Shown here in pieces: positions 8,430 through 17,269 of a stretch of DNA of 64,000 nucleotides. The stretch is from the NCBI RefSeq assembly GCF_003351025.1, contig NZ_QPCG01000002.1, positions 682,001-746,000 of the forward strand, given 5' to 3'. Position numbers and translations under genes: made by a program. Source of the stretch: Mucilaginibacter endophyticus (GTDB lineage Bacteria; Bacteroidota; Bacteroidia; Sphingobacteriales; Sphingobacteriaceae). Below the pieces are notes generated by a model that ran no database searches, was not told where the DNA came from, and saw only the letters and a list, made by a program, of their open reading frames with translations. Within the stretch, counting starts at the first letter, position 1. Every line of letters begins with the position of its first letter.

Positions 8430-10784
8430 CTATTCGCTTCTCAGGCTCTTAACCGGGTTAGCCAGCGCGGCTTTCATCGTGTTAAGACTTACCACAACCA
8501 AGGTAAGCAGCAATATAAGCATGCCGACAATGGCAAACAGCCATACACTGATATTGATATGGTAAGTATATTTTTGAAGCCAGTTATGCATAATCCACCA
8601 GGTTATGGGCACTGCTATTACAAAAGCTATCAGTACCAGCTTTAAAAACTCGGTAGAGATAAGTACCAGCAATTGCTGAACGCTTGCACCCAAAACCTTG
8701 CGGATGCCAATTTCCTTGAACCGTTTTTCGATGGTGAATGAGGCCAAACCAGCCAGACCGATACAACAGATAAAAATTGCTAAACCTGCAAAAATATTGG
8801 TGATACGGCTGATTAGTACTTCAGTCAAAAACTTTTTGCCAAACTCCTGGTCAACAAACTGGTACTCAAAAATATCGGCCGGGCTGTATTTAGCGTAAAT
8901 ACCCTGCAGCAACTGAATAGCCTGCTGAGGTTTAATACCATTGTTAAGCCTTAAATCCATATATCCCGAATTGTTATGATCGGAGAAAACCATCATAGGA
9001 TCAACAGCGGTATATGGCGATGCCATTACAACGTTATCGGTAACACCCAATACTTTAAACTTTCTATCACCATACCGCAATTCCATGCCTATCGGCCGTT
9101 TAAGTTGCATGACTTCGATGGCCGCTTTATTTAACAATACACCGGATGTGTCTGAAGGCATCCCTGTAAAATCACTACCCTGCAGCAGTTTGATACCCAT
9201 AGTTTTGGTATAATCAACATCTGCAGTCATATTTGAAAAGATAATATTAGCATTAGCGGGCTTGCCATCCCAATCAGGCGCGCCTGATCTCCAGGATATT
9301 TCTGTTACCCTCCATGACGTGCGGGTTACACTGTTAACAATGCCCGATTTGAGCAGGTCGTTTTTTACAGCAGTAAAACTCTTGTCGGTACCGGCCGTGG
9401 ATGGTACCATAATAAGGTTATCGGGATTATAACCAATATTACGATCCTTCACATGCTGTATTTGCTGATAAACTATAATTGTGGCAGAGATGAGTAAAAT
9501 TGAACCTATAAATTGGAAAACCACTAAGATCCTGCGTGGCGCAATGGCTCCCTTACCTGCAACAAATGTTCCTTTTAAAACCTTAACCGGGCTAAATGAT
9601 GATAGGTACAAAGCCGGATAGCTGCCCGATGTTAATCCTGTAAAAAGGATTATAGAAATCGTCCCCAACCAAAATATTGGTTCCACAAGGTTTAACACCA
9701 ACTGTTTACCTACCAATAAATTAAACTGCGGCAACAGCAGGTAAACACAGGTCACGGCACATATAAAGGCTATAGTTACCAATATCATCGATTCAAAAAA
9801 GAACTGTAACACCAGCTGTTTTTTATCCGATCCAAGGGTTTTACGGATACCTACTTCCTTAGCTCTTTTCTCTGACTGAGCTGTAGATAAGTTCATGAAA
9901 TTAACACAGGCAATCAAAAGAATGATAATAGCAATAATGATGAAGAAACGAACATACTCGATCATCCCACCTGTGTTTTTACCATCTTTAAAATCGCTAT
10001 ACAAATGCCATTTGCTCATCGGGAAAGTGAAGTAAGTACTTATCTTATCCTTATTATGCTGGTACATTACACCGGTAATGTATTTTTCTATTTGCTGAAT
10101 ATTAGGATTATCAACGGTTTGGATATACACCTCCCATGATGAACCCTGCCAGCGGGTCATGGCATTTTTTACGTCATTGTTCGAAAAGTTATAGGGAATA
10201 ATGAAGTCAAATTGTTGTGTAGCGTTATTCGGCAAATCGGCCAGCACGGCTGTAACTTTGTGAACCTCGTTGTTATCTATTTTAATCACTTTGTTAATGG
10301 GATCAGCATTCCCAAACAAGGTTTTAGCAGTCGATTCGGTAATTACTATTGATGTTGGATCTGTTATTGCTGTAGCGGCGTTTCCTTTAACAAATTTCCA
10401 CGAAAACATATCGAAGTACTTACCTCCAACATAATAGCCGTTTTTTTTTAGCTTGGTGTCGCCAACGTTAAACTGGTGCTGCTCCTGGTGCGATGTCATC
10501 ACAGCATTTTTGATTTGCGGATAACCACTTTCAAGCGCTTTAGCCAGCGGAAACACCATATTAGGATCTGTAAAAATGTTATTTTTAAAATCGCGGTTGG
10601 CTAAAACCTGGTATATGGTTTTATAATTAGCATGGCTCTTATCATAGGTAAGCTCATTACGCACCCATAAAAAAATGAAAATGGTACATGTAATACCTAT
10701 AGTAAGCCCTAACAAATTGGTGATGGCAAAAGCACGGTTCCGGTTAAGGTTACGCCATGCTATTTTTACATAATTTTTTATCAT
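8430..10784 (-). CDS. FtsX/MacB-type ABC permease p13
   Basis: Predicted 784-residue permease, the shortest complete one. It starts MIKNYVKIAWRN at ATG 10784. It groups with p5 by eye: both have GG(M/A)IEYVR just before helix 2 and a short first periplasmic domain. The first coupling segment is KRAKEVGIRKTLGSDK (about 291-319); the second is RFKEIGIRKVLGAS (about 683-700), preceded by FTIEK rather than the usual AEQ. The tail is KSLRSE. It lies in the middle of the promoter B unit, 110 bp after p12, with a family II hairpin in the gap. Confidence 0.93.
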   Translation of the reverse strand: MIKNYVKIAWRNLNRNRAFAITNLLGLTIGITCTIFIFLWVRNELTYDKSHANYKTIYQVLANRDFKNNIFTDPNMVFPLAKALESGYPQIKNAVMTSHQEQHQFNVGDTKLKKNGYYVGGKYFDMFSWKFVKGNAATAITDPTSIVITESTAKTLFGNADPINKVIKIDNNEVHKVTAVLADLPNNATQQFDFIIPYNFSNNDVKNAMTRWQGSSWEVYIQTVDNPNIQQIEKYITGVMYQHNKDKISTYFTFPMSKWHLYSDFKDGKNTGGMIEYVRFFIIIAIIILLIACVNFMNLSTAQSEKRAKEVGIRKTLGSDKKQLVLQFFFESMILVTIAFICAVTCVYLLLPQFNLLVGKQLVLNLVEPIFWLGTISIILFTGLTSGSYPALYLSSFSPVKVLKGTFVAGKGAIAPRRILVVFQFIGSILLISATIIVYQQIQHVKDRNIGYNPDNLIMVPSTAGTDKSFTAVKNDLLKSGIVNSVTRTSWRVTEISWRSGAPDWDGKPANANIIFSNMTADVDYTKTMGIKLLQGSDFTGMPSDTSGVLLNKAAIEVMQLKRPIGMELRYGDRKFKVLGVTDNVVMASPYTAVDPMMVFSDHNNSGYMDLRLNNGIKPQQAIQLLQGIYAKYSPADIFEYQFVDQEFGKKFLTEVLISRITNIFAGLAIFICCIGLAGLASFTIEKRFKEIGIRKVLGASVQQLLVLISTEFLKLVLIAFVIAVPITWWIMHNWLQKYTYHINISVWLFAIVGMLILLLTLVVVSLNTMKAALANPVKSLRSE

Positions 10785-10894
10785 CGTTCTTCAGATTTAT
10801 CATTAGGTCACTACGTCATTAAGTCGTTTGACATTGCTCATCAACCATAATAATGACTTAATGAGCTAAGCTAAATGACTTAATGACCTATCAT
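10785..10894. repeat. Family II palindromic intergenic repeat (p12-p13 gap)
   Basis: Two nested stems are visible: TAGGTCA (10804-10810) with TGACCTA (10884-10890), and CATTAAGTC (10817-10825) with GACTTAATG (10855-10863). The element fills nearly the whole gap and would fold in the mRNA between the two genes. Confidence 0.85.
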
Positions 10895-13315
10895 TTATTC
10901 AGATCGCAAACTTTTAACCGGGTTAGCCATTGCAGCCTTTATCGACTGGTAGCTGATAGTTGCAAAAGCAATGATCAATGCAATAACCCCGGCCATTACA
11001 AATACCCACCACTGAATGCTCACTCTGAATGCAAAATCAAGCAACCATTTACTCATGGCGTACCAGGCAATTGGCAATGCTATTACCGCAGCCACGATCA
11101 CCAGCTTTAAAAAGTCTTTAGATAGTTCGGTAACTATTTGCGGGATGCTGGCACCAAGCACTTTGCGTACGCCAATTTCTTTTACCCTTTGCGATATGGT
11201 GAAGGCTGAAAGGCCAAACAAGCCTAAACAGGCAATGAATATCGCCAGGCACGAAAATATGGTGAATAAATGGCTCTGCTCCTGCTCACTGTTATACAAT
11301 TTTTGAATGCGCTCGTCAATAAAACTATATCTGAAAGGTTTTTCAGGTTGATATTTTTTCCAGATTTCCTGAAGGTTTGCTAATGCCGGATTAACATGAT
11401 TACCATCTATCTTAACTGTTACCTTTCCATAATTGTTATTGGCAAATGACGGCATCTCCATTAAAAGGGGAATAATATTTTGATGTAACGACTCAAAATG
11501 AAAGTCTTTAACCACACCAATCACTTTTCCCTTAACCCCGCCGTAACTCATATCTTTACCAATAGCACTTTCCGGCGATTTCCATCCTAATACACTTACT
11601 GTAGCCTCGTTGATCACAAAATTATTGCTATCGGTAGCAAACTCACGACTAAAGTTTCTGCCCGCTGCCATTTTTATACCGAAAGTGGGAATGAAGCCAT
11701 AATCAGTATTAACACATTTGATATCAGCCTTAACAGGCAGTGGTTTATCACCGTCAAAAACGGATGCACCCTGATCATCTAACAAGCGCCCGGATGGGAT
11801 GCGTGACGAGCGGCCGATATCTTTTATAGCCGGGTTTCGCAATACATCTGCCCTGAAAGCTTCAAATTGGCTAGCGGGAATACCACCGCCAATAGTTACC
11901 AAATGATCTTTATTAAAGCCCAGTGATTTATTTTGGATATACTTTAACTGTTGAAAAACTATAGTAGTGGCAACTATGAGGATGATAGAAATTGAAAACT
12001 GCACAACTACTAAAACTTTACGGAACGAGATGTTACCCGATCCTACTTTTAGAATCCCCTTTAAAACTTTTATAGGTTTAAACGACGACATAAAGATAGC
12101 CGGATATATACCGCTGATAAGCCCGATAACGAGTGGCAGCAATAATACCGATGCTAAAATTACTGGTTGATACAAACTACTTATTGATAATCCCAATTCA
12201 GAAAACCGGTTGATAAGCGGCAGTAATGCCCAGGTCAGGATTAGCGCCAATACCAGCGAGAAGTAAGTTATCAATACAGATTCGCTTAGAAATTGAGTTA
12301 TAATTTCCTTTTGTTGTGCTCCTATCACCTTTCGGATGCCTATCTCTTTGGCTCTTAGTGTTGAGCGGGCTGTTGAAAGGTTCATATAATTGATACAAGC
12401 TATAAGCAGGATAAACAACGCGATGGCCGAAAATATATAAACCGTTTTTATATCGCCGTTTTGTTCTACCTCATCATCAAGATGGGAGTGCAAATGAATA
12501 TCCAAAAATTTTTGAATATGCAGTTGAGTAAATTTTGACTGGCGGGGTTGCCCGGGGAAATTCATGTATTTATCTATGAAAGCCGGAAACTGCGAACTGA
12601 TGCGGTCAATATTATAATTATCGGGCAATAACAGGTAGGTAAAAAATGAGTTGTTACCCCAATTGGTCGCCAATGCGTTTCTCCCATATACTCTGCCGTC
12701 ATTAAGCGTATTAAACGAGATCAGCATTTGGGGGTGCATTTGCGAGTTGGCCGGGAATGGTTTGAAAATGCCTGTAACTTTAAAGTTAAACTGGTTATCA
12801 AGCCTGATCTCCTTGTTCATCGGATCCTCGTTACCAAAATACTTGCGCGCCATATCCTCGGTCATCATTACTGTATATGGTTCACTAAGCGCAGTTTTAG
12901 GATCGCCTGCTATAGTTTTCAGATCGAAGAAACTAAGGAAATTTTCATCGGCAAAATATGATCCCATTTCGGTGAACAATTTTTCCTTATAGCGTAAAAC
13001 CACATCACCGTTGGGAAACAACCTGGTAACCTTTTTAATATCCGGAAACTCATTTTTCAACAGCGGACCAAAAGGCGGCGCTACCGCGCCTAAATGCAGG
13101 TTCACAATGCCATCGGCAGTATTGAAACTCCGGCTCACACGGTAAATATTGGGGGCGTTATGATTAAACTTATCATAACTAAGCTCTTTAACTATATAAG
13201 TTAAAATAAGCAAACAACAGGTTAACCCGATAGTTAAACCCGATATATTGATGAACGAAATAAATTTGTGCCGGGCAATATTGCGAAAAGCACTCCGTAA
13301 ATAATTCTTTATCAT
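10895..13315 (-). CDS. FtsX/MacB-type ABC permease p12
   Basis: Predicted 806-residue permease starting MIKNYLRSAFRNIARHKF. It is close in layout to p11: same length, and both have NGDI just before helix 2 (about 283-300). The first coupling segment is RAKEIGIRKVIGAQQK (about 305-333) after NYMNLSTARS; the second is RVKEIGVRKVLGAS (about 707-723). The first periplasmic domain ends with a HIHLHSHLDDE-like stretch rich in histidine (LDIHLHSHLDDEVEQ), which might bind metal, though a DIHL motif is common to the family. The tail is KSLRSE. It follows p11 after 77 bp. Confidence 0.93.
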   Translation of the reverse strand: MIKNYLRSAFRNIARHKFISFINISGLTIGLTCCLLILTYIVKELSYDKFNHNAPNIYRVSRSFNTADGIVNLHLGAVAPPFGPLLKNEFPDIKKVTRLFPNGDVVLRYKEKLFTEMGSYFADENFLSFFDLKTIAGDPKTALSEPYTVMMTEDMARKYFGNEDPMNKEIRLDNQFNFKVTGIFKPFPANSQMHPQMLISFNTLNDGRVYGRNALATNWGNNSFFTYLLLPDNYNIDRISSQFPAFIDKYMNFPGQPRQSKFTQLHIQKFLDIHLHSHLDDEVEQNGDIKTVYIFSAIALFILLIACINYMNLSTARSTLRAKEIGIRKVIGAQQKEIITQFLSESVLITYFSLVLALILTWALLPLINRFSELGLSISSLYQPVILASVLLLPLVIGLISGIYPAIFMSSFKPIKVLKGILKVGSGNISFRKVLVVVQFSISIILIVATTIVFQQLKYIQNKSLGFNKDHLVTIGGGIPASQFEAFRADVLRNPAIKDIGRSSRIPSGRLLDDQGASVFDGDKPLPVKADIKCVNTDYGFIPTFGIKMAAGRNFSREFATDSNNFVINEATVSVLGWKSPESAIGKDMSYGGVKGKVIGVVKDFHFESLHQNIIPLLMEMPSFANNNYGKVTVKIDGNHVNPALANLQEIWKKYQPEKPFRYSFIDERIQKLYNSEQEQSHLFTIFSCLAIFIACLGLFGLSAFTISQRVKEIGVRKVLGASIPQIVTELSKDFLKLVIVAAVIALPIAWYAMSKWLLDFAFRVSIQWWVFVMAGVIALIIAFATISYQSIKAAMANPVKSLRSE

Positions 13316-13392
13316 GACTTTTTAGTTCATTGGTTCAATTGTTCATTAGTTCATTGATACTTGTATAGTCCGCAAACTGCCACTGCCAACTG
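13316..13392. repeat. Family I intergenic repeat (p11-p12 gap)
   Basis: TTCATT-word repeat at 13324-13356 followed by GCAAACTGCCACTGCCAACTGCT-like words broken up to the p11 stop codon. Same order of parts as at 5820 and 24787. Confidence 0.85.
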
Positions 13393-15813
13393 CTACTCAC
13401 TTCTCAGGCTTTTAACCGGATTGGCTAACGCAGCTTTAACAGATTGAAAGCTTATGGTTATTGCCGCTACTAATAGCGCTATAGCTCCTGCCAATAAAAA
13501 CACCCACCATTGTATGCTGATGCGATAGGCAAAATCCTGCAGCCATTTGTTCATAGCAAACCACGTAACGGGGAATGAAATGATTGATGCTATGACGATC
13601 AGCCTTAAAAATTCCTTTGATAGCATGACCGTTATGCTGCCGGTTGATGCGCCTAACACTTTACGGATACCAATTTCTTTAACCCTTAACCTGATCATGA
13701 ACGCGGCCAGCCCAAATAAACCTAAACTGGCTATGATCAAAGCGATGCAGGAGAATACGGTAAATATCTTTCCTGTCTGTTGTTCGGAGGCGTAAAGTGA
13801 CGCATATTGCTCATCAAGGAAAGAATAGCTGAAAGGAGCTTCCGGTCTGAAATTGTCCCACTCGGTTTTAATACCGGCAATAAGTGATTTTATATCAGCA
13901 GTTTTAACCTTTAAAATAACAGTGCCGGTGCTATGTCCCGATAACAACATCAACGGAGCAATTTTTTGCCGGGCCGAAGCATAATGAAAATCCTTAATTA
14001 CGCCCACAACCTTATACTGCGAGCGGGCCGAACGCACGATGGTTTTGCCAATTGGATTCGAATTACCCCAACCCAAACCTTTAACCAAGGCTTCGTTTAC
14101 CACAACCGACATAGAATCGCCAGGGAATGATGGGTAGAAATTACGCCCGTTAATTACTTTTAAACCTAAAGTAGGAACATAATTTTCATCAACATGGTAA
14201 ATATTGGTATGGATCTCTGCGTGGCCTCCTTTATCATCAAATTCTTTGGCGTCAATCTGAGTACCGTCAATACCGGCTAATTTACCCGGCACGCTGCTTG
14301 ATATGGTAGCGTTTAATACCTGCGGATTGCGCAAAAGCTGATTTCTGAAAGCATCTGCGTTATTGCCCAGTGTGTAGGCATCGTTAATTACTAATACCTG
14401 GTCTTTATCATAACCCAGCTTTTTATTTTGCATATAATGCAGTTGCTGGTACACCACAAAAGTTGATATGATAAGTGCTGTGGATACCGCGAACTGGAAA
14501 ATGATCAATCCGCTGCGTAAAACACCTTTTCCTTCGGCCTTGGTAGCGCCGTTGCCTTTCAATACGGCAATGATCTGGAACGACGACAAGAAGAACGCAG
14601 GATAAATACCTGCCAGAATACCAACAACAAAAGCGGTAAATAATTCTACAAGCAAAGCCTTAGGGCTCAGGAAAAATCCAAGTTCAATATGTTTGCCGGC
14701 TAAGTTGTTAAACAACGGCAATAGCAGGTATACCATGCCTAAAGCCAATAATAAAGCCCAAAAGGTTAGCATAACCGATTCGGTAAGAAACTGAGAAACC
14801 AGTCCGCTTTTTTCTGAACCAAGCACCTTACGGATCCCTACTTCTTTCGATCGCTTAGCCGAACTTGCAGTAGAGAGGTTGGTAAAATTGATACAGGCCA
14901 GTATCAATATAAAAGCAGCGAGTGCCCCGAAAATATATATATAATGGATATCGCCATTGGGCTCCAATTCATATTTGGTTGCCGAATGCAAGTGAATATC
15001 ACTTAAGGGCTGCAGAAAAAACAGGAAAGTATTAACAGATTTACTTGCCTGGGCTATGCTTGTGCCCATGTCATGCGCAATTTCGGGCACCACAAATTTC
15101 CGCACCATCTCCGGGAAAGCTGCTTCCAGCTTTTTAGCATCAGCATTTTCATTTAGCACTATATAGGTAAAATAGCCAATATTGCTCCAGGTCTGTTTTC
15201 TATTTTCAACAAATGGGGTCATATTCAAAAACGCGTCACCATGGAAATGCGAATCATCAGGTATTTTGTCAATTACTCCCGTTACCTTGTAAGGCGAACC
15301 ATCGATAGTAAGTGATTTACCAACAGCTTCCTGGTTACCAAAATATTTGGTGGCCATAGCCTTGGTGATCACCATGCTGTTAGGGTCGGTAAAGCAGTTT
15401 TTATCATCACCATCAATCAATGGTATCGAAAACAGGCGAAAGAAATTGGCATCTATCATTTGCACGCGCTCTTCCTTAAACTGCCTGTCGTTATATTTGA
15501 TAAAAACCGGCCCGCGACCGGCAAGCCTTGTGGTTTCCTTTACTTCGGGAAACATGTTTTTGATACCCTGTCCTACTGCAATATCTACCAAAGGGTATTC
15601 GCTTACGCCATTATTTTCAATGGAGCGTAAACCAACACGATACATTTGTTTTGCTTGAGCCGGGTACTGATCGTAGTTTAACTCGCTGTACACATAGGCA
15701 CAGATCAACATACAGCAGGCTAAACCCACCGATAAGCCAAAAACATTAATAAATGAAAATATCTTGTTGCGTTTTAAGTTACGCCAGGCTGTTTTGATAT
15801 AGTTTTTGATCAT
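13393..15813 (-). CDS. FtsX/MacB-type ABC permease p11 (first gene of unit B)
   Basis: Predicted 806-residue permease. The frame opens at 15864, but the start is placed at ATG 15813 (MIKNYIKTAWRN): it matches all paralogues, and promoter B lies 28 bp upstream. The first coupling segment is KRSKEVGIRKVLGSEK (about 304-333); the second is RVKEIGIRKVLGAS (about 708-723), preceded by MIRL instead of AEQ. A 54-bp stretch near the 3' end (13501-13554) differs from p8 at only two silent positions, which suggests gene conversion. The tail is KSLRSE. It is separated from the upstream beta-repeat gene by a strong hairpin terminator. Confidence 0.93.
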   Translation of the reverse strand: MIKNYIKTAWRNLKRNKIFSFINVFGLSVGLACCMLICAYVYSELNYDQYPAQAKQMYRVGLRSIENNGVSEYPLVDIAVGQGIKNMFPEVKETTRLAGRGPVFIKYNDRQFKEERVQMIDANFFRLFSIPLIDGDDKNCFTDPNSMVITKAMATKYFGNQEAVGKSLTIDGSPYKVTGVIDKIPDDSHFHGDAFLNMTPFVENRKQTWSNIGYFTYIVLNENADAKKLEAAFPEMVRKFVVPEIAHDMGTSIAQASKSVNTFLFFLQPLSDIHLHSATKYELEPNGDIHYIYIFGALAAFILILACINFTNLSTASSAKRSKEVGIRKVLGSEKSGLVSQFLTESVMLTFWALLLALGMVYLLLPLFNNLAGKHIELGFFLSPKALLVELFTAFVVGILAGIYPAFFLSSFQIIAVLKGNGATKAEGKGVLRSGLIIFQFAVSTALIISTFVVYQQLHYMQNKKLGYDKDQVLVINDAYTLGNNADAFRNQLLRNPQVLNATISSSVPGKLAGIDGTQIDAKEFDDKGGHAEIHTNIYHVDENYVPTLGLKVINGRNFYPSFPGDSMSVVVNEALVKGLGWGNSNPIGKTIVRSARSQYKVVGVIKDFHYASARQKIAPLMLLSGHSTGTVILKVKTADIKSLIAGIKTEWDNFRPEAPFSYSFLDEQYASLYASEQQTGKIFTVFSCIALIIASLGLFGLAAFMIRLRVKEIGIRKVLGASTGSITVMLSKEFLRLIVIASIISFPVTWFAMNKWLQDFAYRISIQWWVFLLAGAIALLVAAITISFQSVKAALANPVKSLRSE

Positions 15814-15840
15814 GAGTGTACGGTTAACCTGTTTTATGGT

Positions 15841-15856
15841 TTTAAAATGTATACCA
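15841..15856 (-). promoter_or_regulatory. Candidate sigma54 promoter B (before p11)
   Basis: Minus strand TGGTATACATTTTAAA. The -24 half is as in promoter A; the -12 half lacks the usual GC, so it is the weakest of the four at that position. It lies 28 bp before the p11 ATG and 75 bp from dyad pair B. Confidence 0.55.
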
Positions 15857-15908
15857 ATAAACAAATCACCTAACTATCAATAAGTTGCAATTTATTTCAA
15901 ACCCAAAC

Positions 15909-15947
15909 TGTACGAAGACGGAACACCATGTGTACGGTTATGATACA
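15909..15947 (-). promoter_or_regulatory. Paired upstream activator dyads B
   Basis: TGTACGAAGACGGAACA (15909-15925) and TGTACGGTTATGATACA (15931-15947), again 22 bp apart. The second differs from the corresponding dyad of site A at one base. Inverted ends TGTA/TACA are perfect in the second dyad. Confidence 0.65.
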
Positions 15948-15961
15948 CTCCGGTTAATACA

Positions 15962-15995
15962 AAAGGCCTGTTACTAATTTAAGTAACAGGCCTTT
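15962..15995 (-). terminator. Terminator of the beta-repeat gene
   Basis: A perfect 14-bp inverted repeat AAAGGCCTGTTACT (15962-15975)/AGTAACAGGCCTTT (15982-15995) with a 6-nt loop lies 21 bp past the stop codon of the 16017-17054 gene. The stem itself ends in T residues on the minus strand. It separates that gene from promoter B. Confidence 0.8.
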
Positions 15996-16016
15996 ACAAT
16001 ATGATTGTTATCCTTA

Positions 16017-17054
16017 TTAATTTACAGTAAGATTAACCCTGTTGCTGCCGCGTACTTCAACTAATGAGCCGCCGCCATTAAGTTTGCCCTCTACCCGTTC
16101 TTTATCTTTATTTCCTGAAAAACTATCACCAAGATTAGTTTCGATCTTATCGGCGCGTATATCAAGGTTCAGGCCTTGTTTTGATGGTAATTGCAGATCA
16201 ACATGGCCCGAGCTTACATCAATTTTCACTGATTTGCCTACGCTCACGAACTGAGCATGGAAGCTACCCGCACTTGTAGAAGCATCAAGGCTGCATGACA
16301 AATCGGTAAGGTTAATGCTACCGCCTGAGGTGCCTGTAATGAAATCGCCATCGATTTTGTTACCGCTGATGCTACCACCACTGGTAGTTGCTTTGATATC
16401 GCCTTTTAAGCCATCCAGGTGCAATGAACCACCCGATGTTTCCAGCCTGATATGCCCCATGCAATTGCGGGCTTCAATGCTGCCGCCAGAAGTTTGCAGG
16501 TCGATATTTTCTTTTGAATCGCTTACGTGAATGCTGCCGCCTGAGGTACGGCCCTTGATAGTACCGGTAATTTTATCCATATGCAGACTGCCACCGCTGG
16601 TTTCAAATTGCTGTACTCCGGTCAGATTGTCCAAATGGATGCTGCCGCCACTGGTGTTTAGATTGGTTGCCACATTACCGGGTACATACACGCGGAAAGA
16701 TATGCTCAATGACCTTTTCCAGTCCCAATTGTTATCTTTTTTGGTTTTAGCCTTAGCGTGAAGCTCACCACCATTAACGTCGATACTTAAATCGTAATTC
16801 TCGTCAAGTCGTTTTTTGATCTCTTCCTTCGGCAAGTCGCCATTGCCGTTATTGCCCTGTATAAAAACCTCAACCCTTGGTTCTTCGCCAGACGCACCGC
16901 TAACAGTGATACTACCACCCGATGTATTAACAAACACATCCTTAATTGACTGGCCGGATAACGATTTGGTTAAATATGGTGTTTTCTGGTTATTTTGAGC
17001 AAAAGCGCTGCCGCCTGCACAGGCAATGAACAACACAAGTAAATACTTTTTCAT
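16017..17054 (-). CDS. Secreted DUF4097-type beta-repeat protein
   Basis: Predicted 345-residue exported protein and the only non-transporter gene inside the permease array. The start is placed at ATG 17054 because MKKYLLVLFIACAGGSAFAQ is a clear signal peptide; an upstream in-frame start would bury it. The mature part contains an 18-residue repeat, each unit beginning TSGGS(I/L): eight near-perfect TSGGS units plus degenerate TSAGS and VSSG ones. This is the pattern of the DUF4097/putative adhesin family, expected to form a right-handed beta-helix or beta-roll. It has its own terminator and is cut off from p10 by another, so it is probably expressed independently. No sigma54-like element was found before it. 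Its function is unknown; surface or periplasmic location is inferred from the signal peptide. Confidence 0.85.
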   Translation of the reverse strand: MKKYLLVLFIACAGGSAFAQNNQKTPYLTKSLSGQSIKDVFVNTSGGSITVSGASGEEPRVEVFIQGNNGNGDLPKEEIKKRLDENYDLSIDVNGGELHAKAKTKKDNNWDWKRSLSISFRVYVPGNVATNLNTSGGSIHLDNLTGVQQFETSGGSLHMDKITGTIKGRTSGGSIHVSDSKENIDLQTSGGSIEARNCMGHIRLETSGGSLHLDGLKGDIKATTSGGSISGNKIDGDFITGTSGGSINLTDLSCSLDASTSAGSFHAQFVSVGKSVKIDVSSGHVDLQLPSKQGLNLDIRADKIETNLGDSFSGNKDKERVEGKLNGGGSLVEVRGSNRVNLTVN

Positions 17055-17143
17055 AATAATGACATTTGGTTTATATATACAAGACCAAGCCATTAGCTGA
17101 TACGTTGCATGACGGTGAAAATAATTTTATCATCATGGAGCAC

Positions 17144-17168
17144 AAAAAAGCCCGTGAGGACACGGGCT
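17144..17168 (-). terminator. Rho-independent terminator after p10
   Basis: An 8-bp G/C-rich stem AGCCCGTG (17149-17156)/CACGGGCT (17161-17168) with a 4-nt loop is followed on the minus strand by six T residues. It lies about 100 bp after p10 and before the beta-repeat gene, so it ends the p7-p10 unit. Confidence 0.85.
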
Positions 17169-17269
17169 CGGGGAATAAGGTTGGGTCATTACTACGTAGT
17201 CATTGAGTCATTAGCTGACTACCATTCAATGACATAATGACGCGAAGCTAATAACTCAATGACTAAAAA
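17169..17269. repeat. Family II palindromic intergenic repeat (after p10)
   Basis: TCATT-word element with an 11-bp inverted repeat AGTCATTGAGT (17198-17208)/ACTCAATGACT (17254-17264). It lies between the p10 stop codon and the terminator, so here the element is at the 3' end of a transcript rather than between two permeases. Confidence 0.85.

Noticed and set aside
8584..8766. 60-residue minus-strand frame within p13
   Set aside because: It is on the same strand as p13 but in another frame, inside its conserved C-terminal membrane region; no sign of independent coding.
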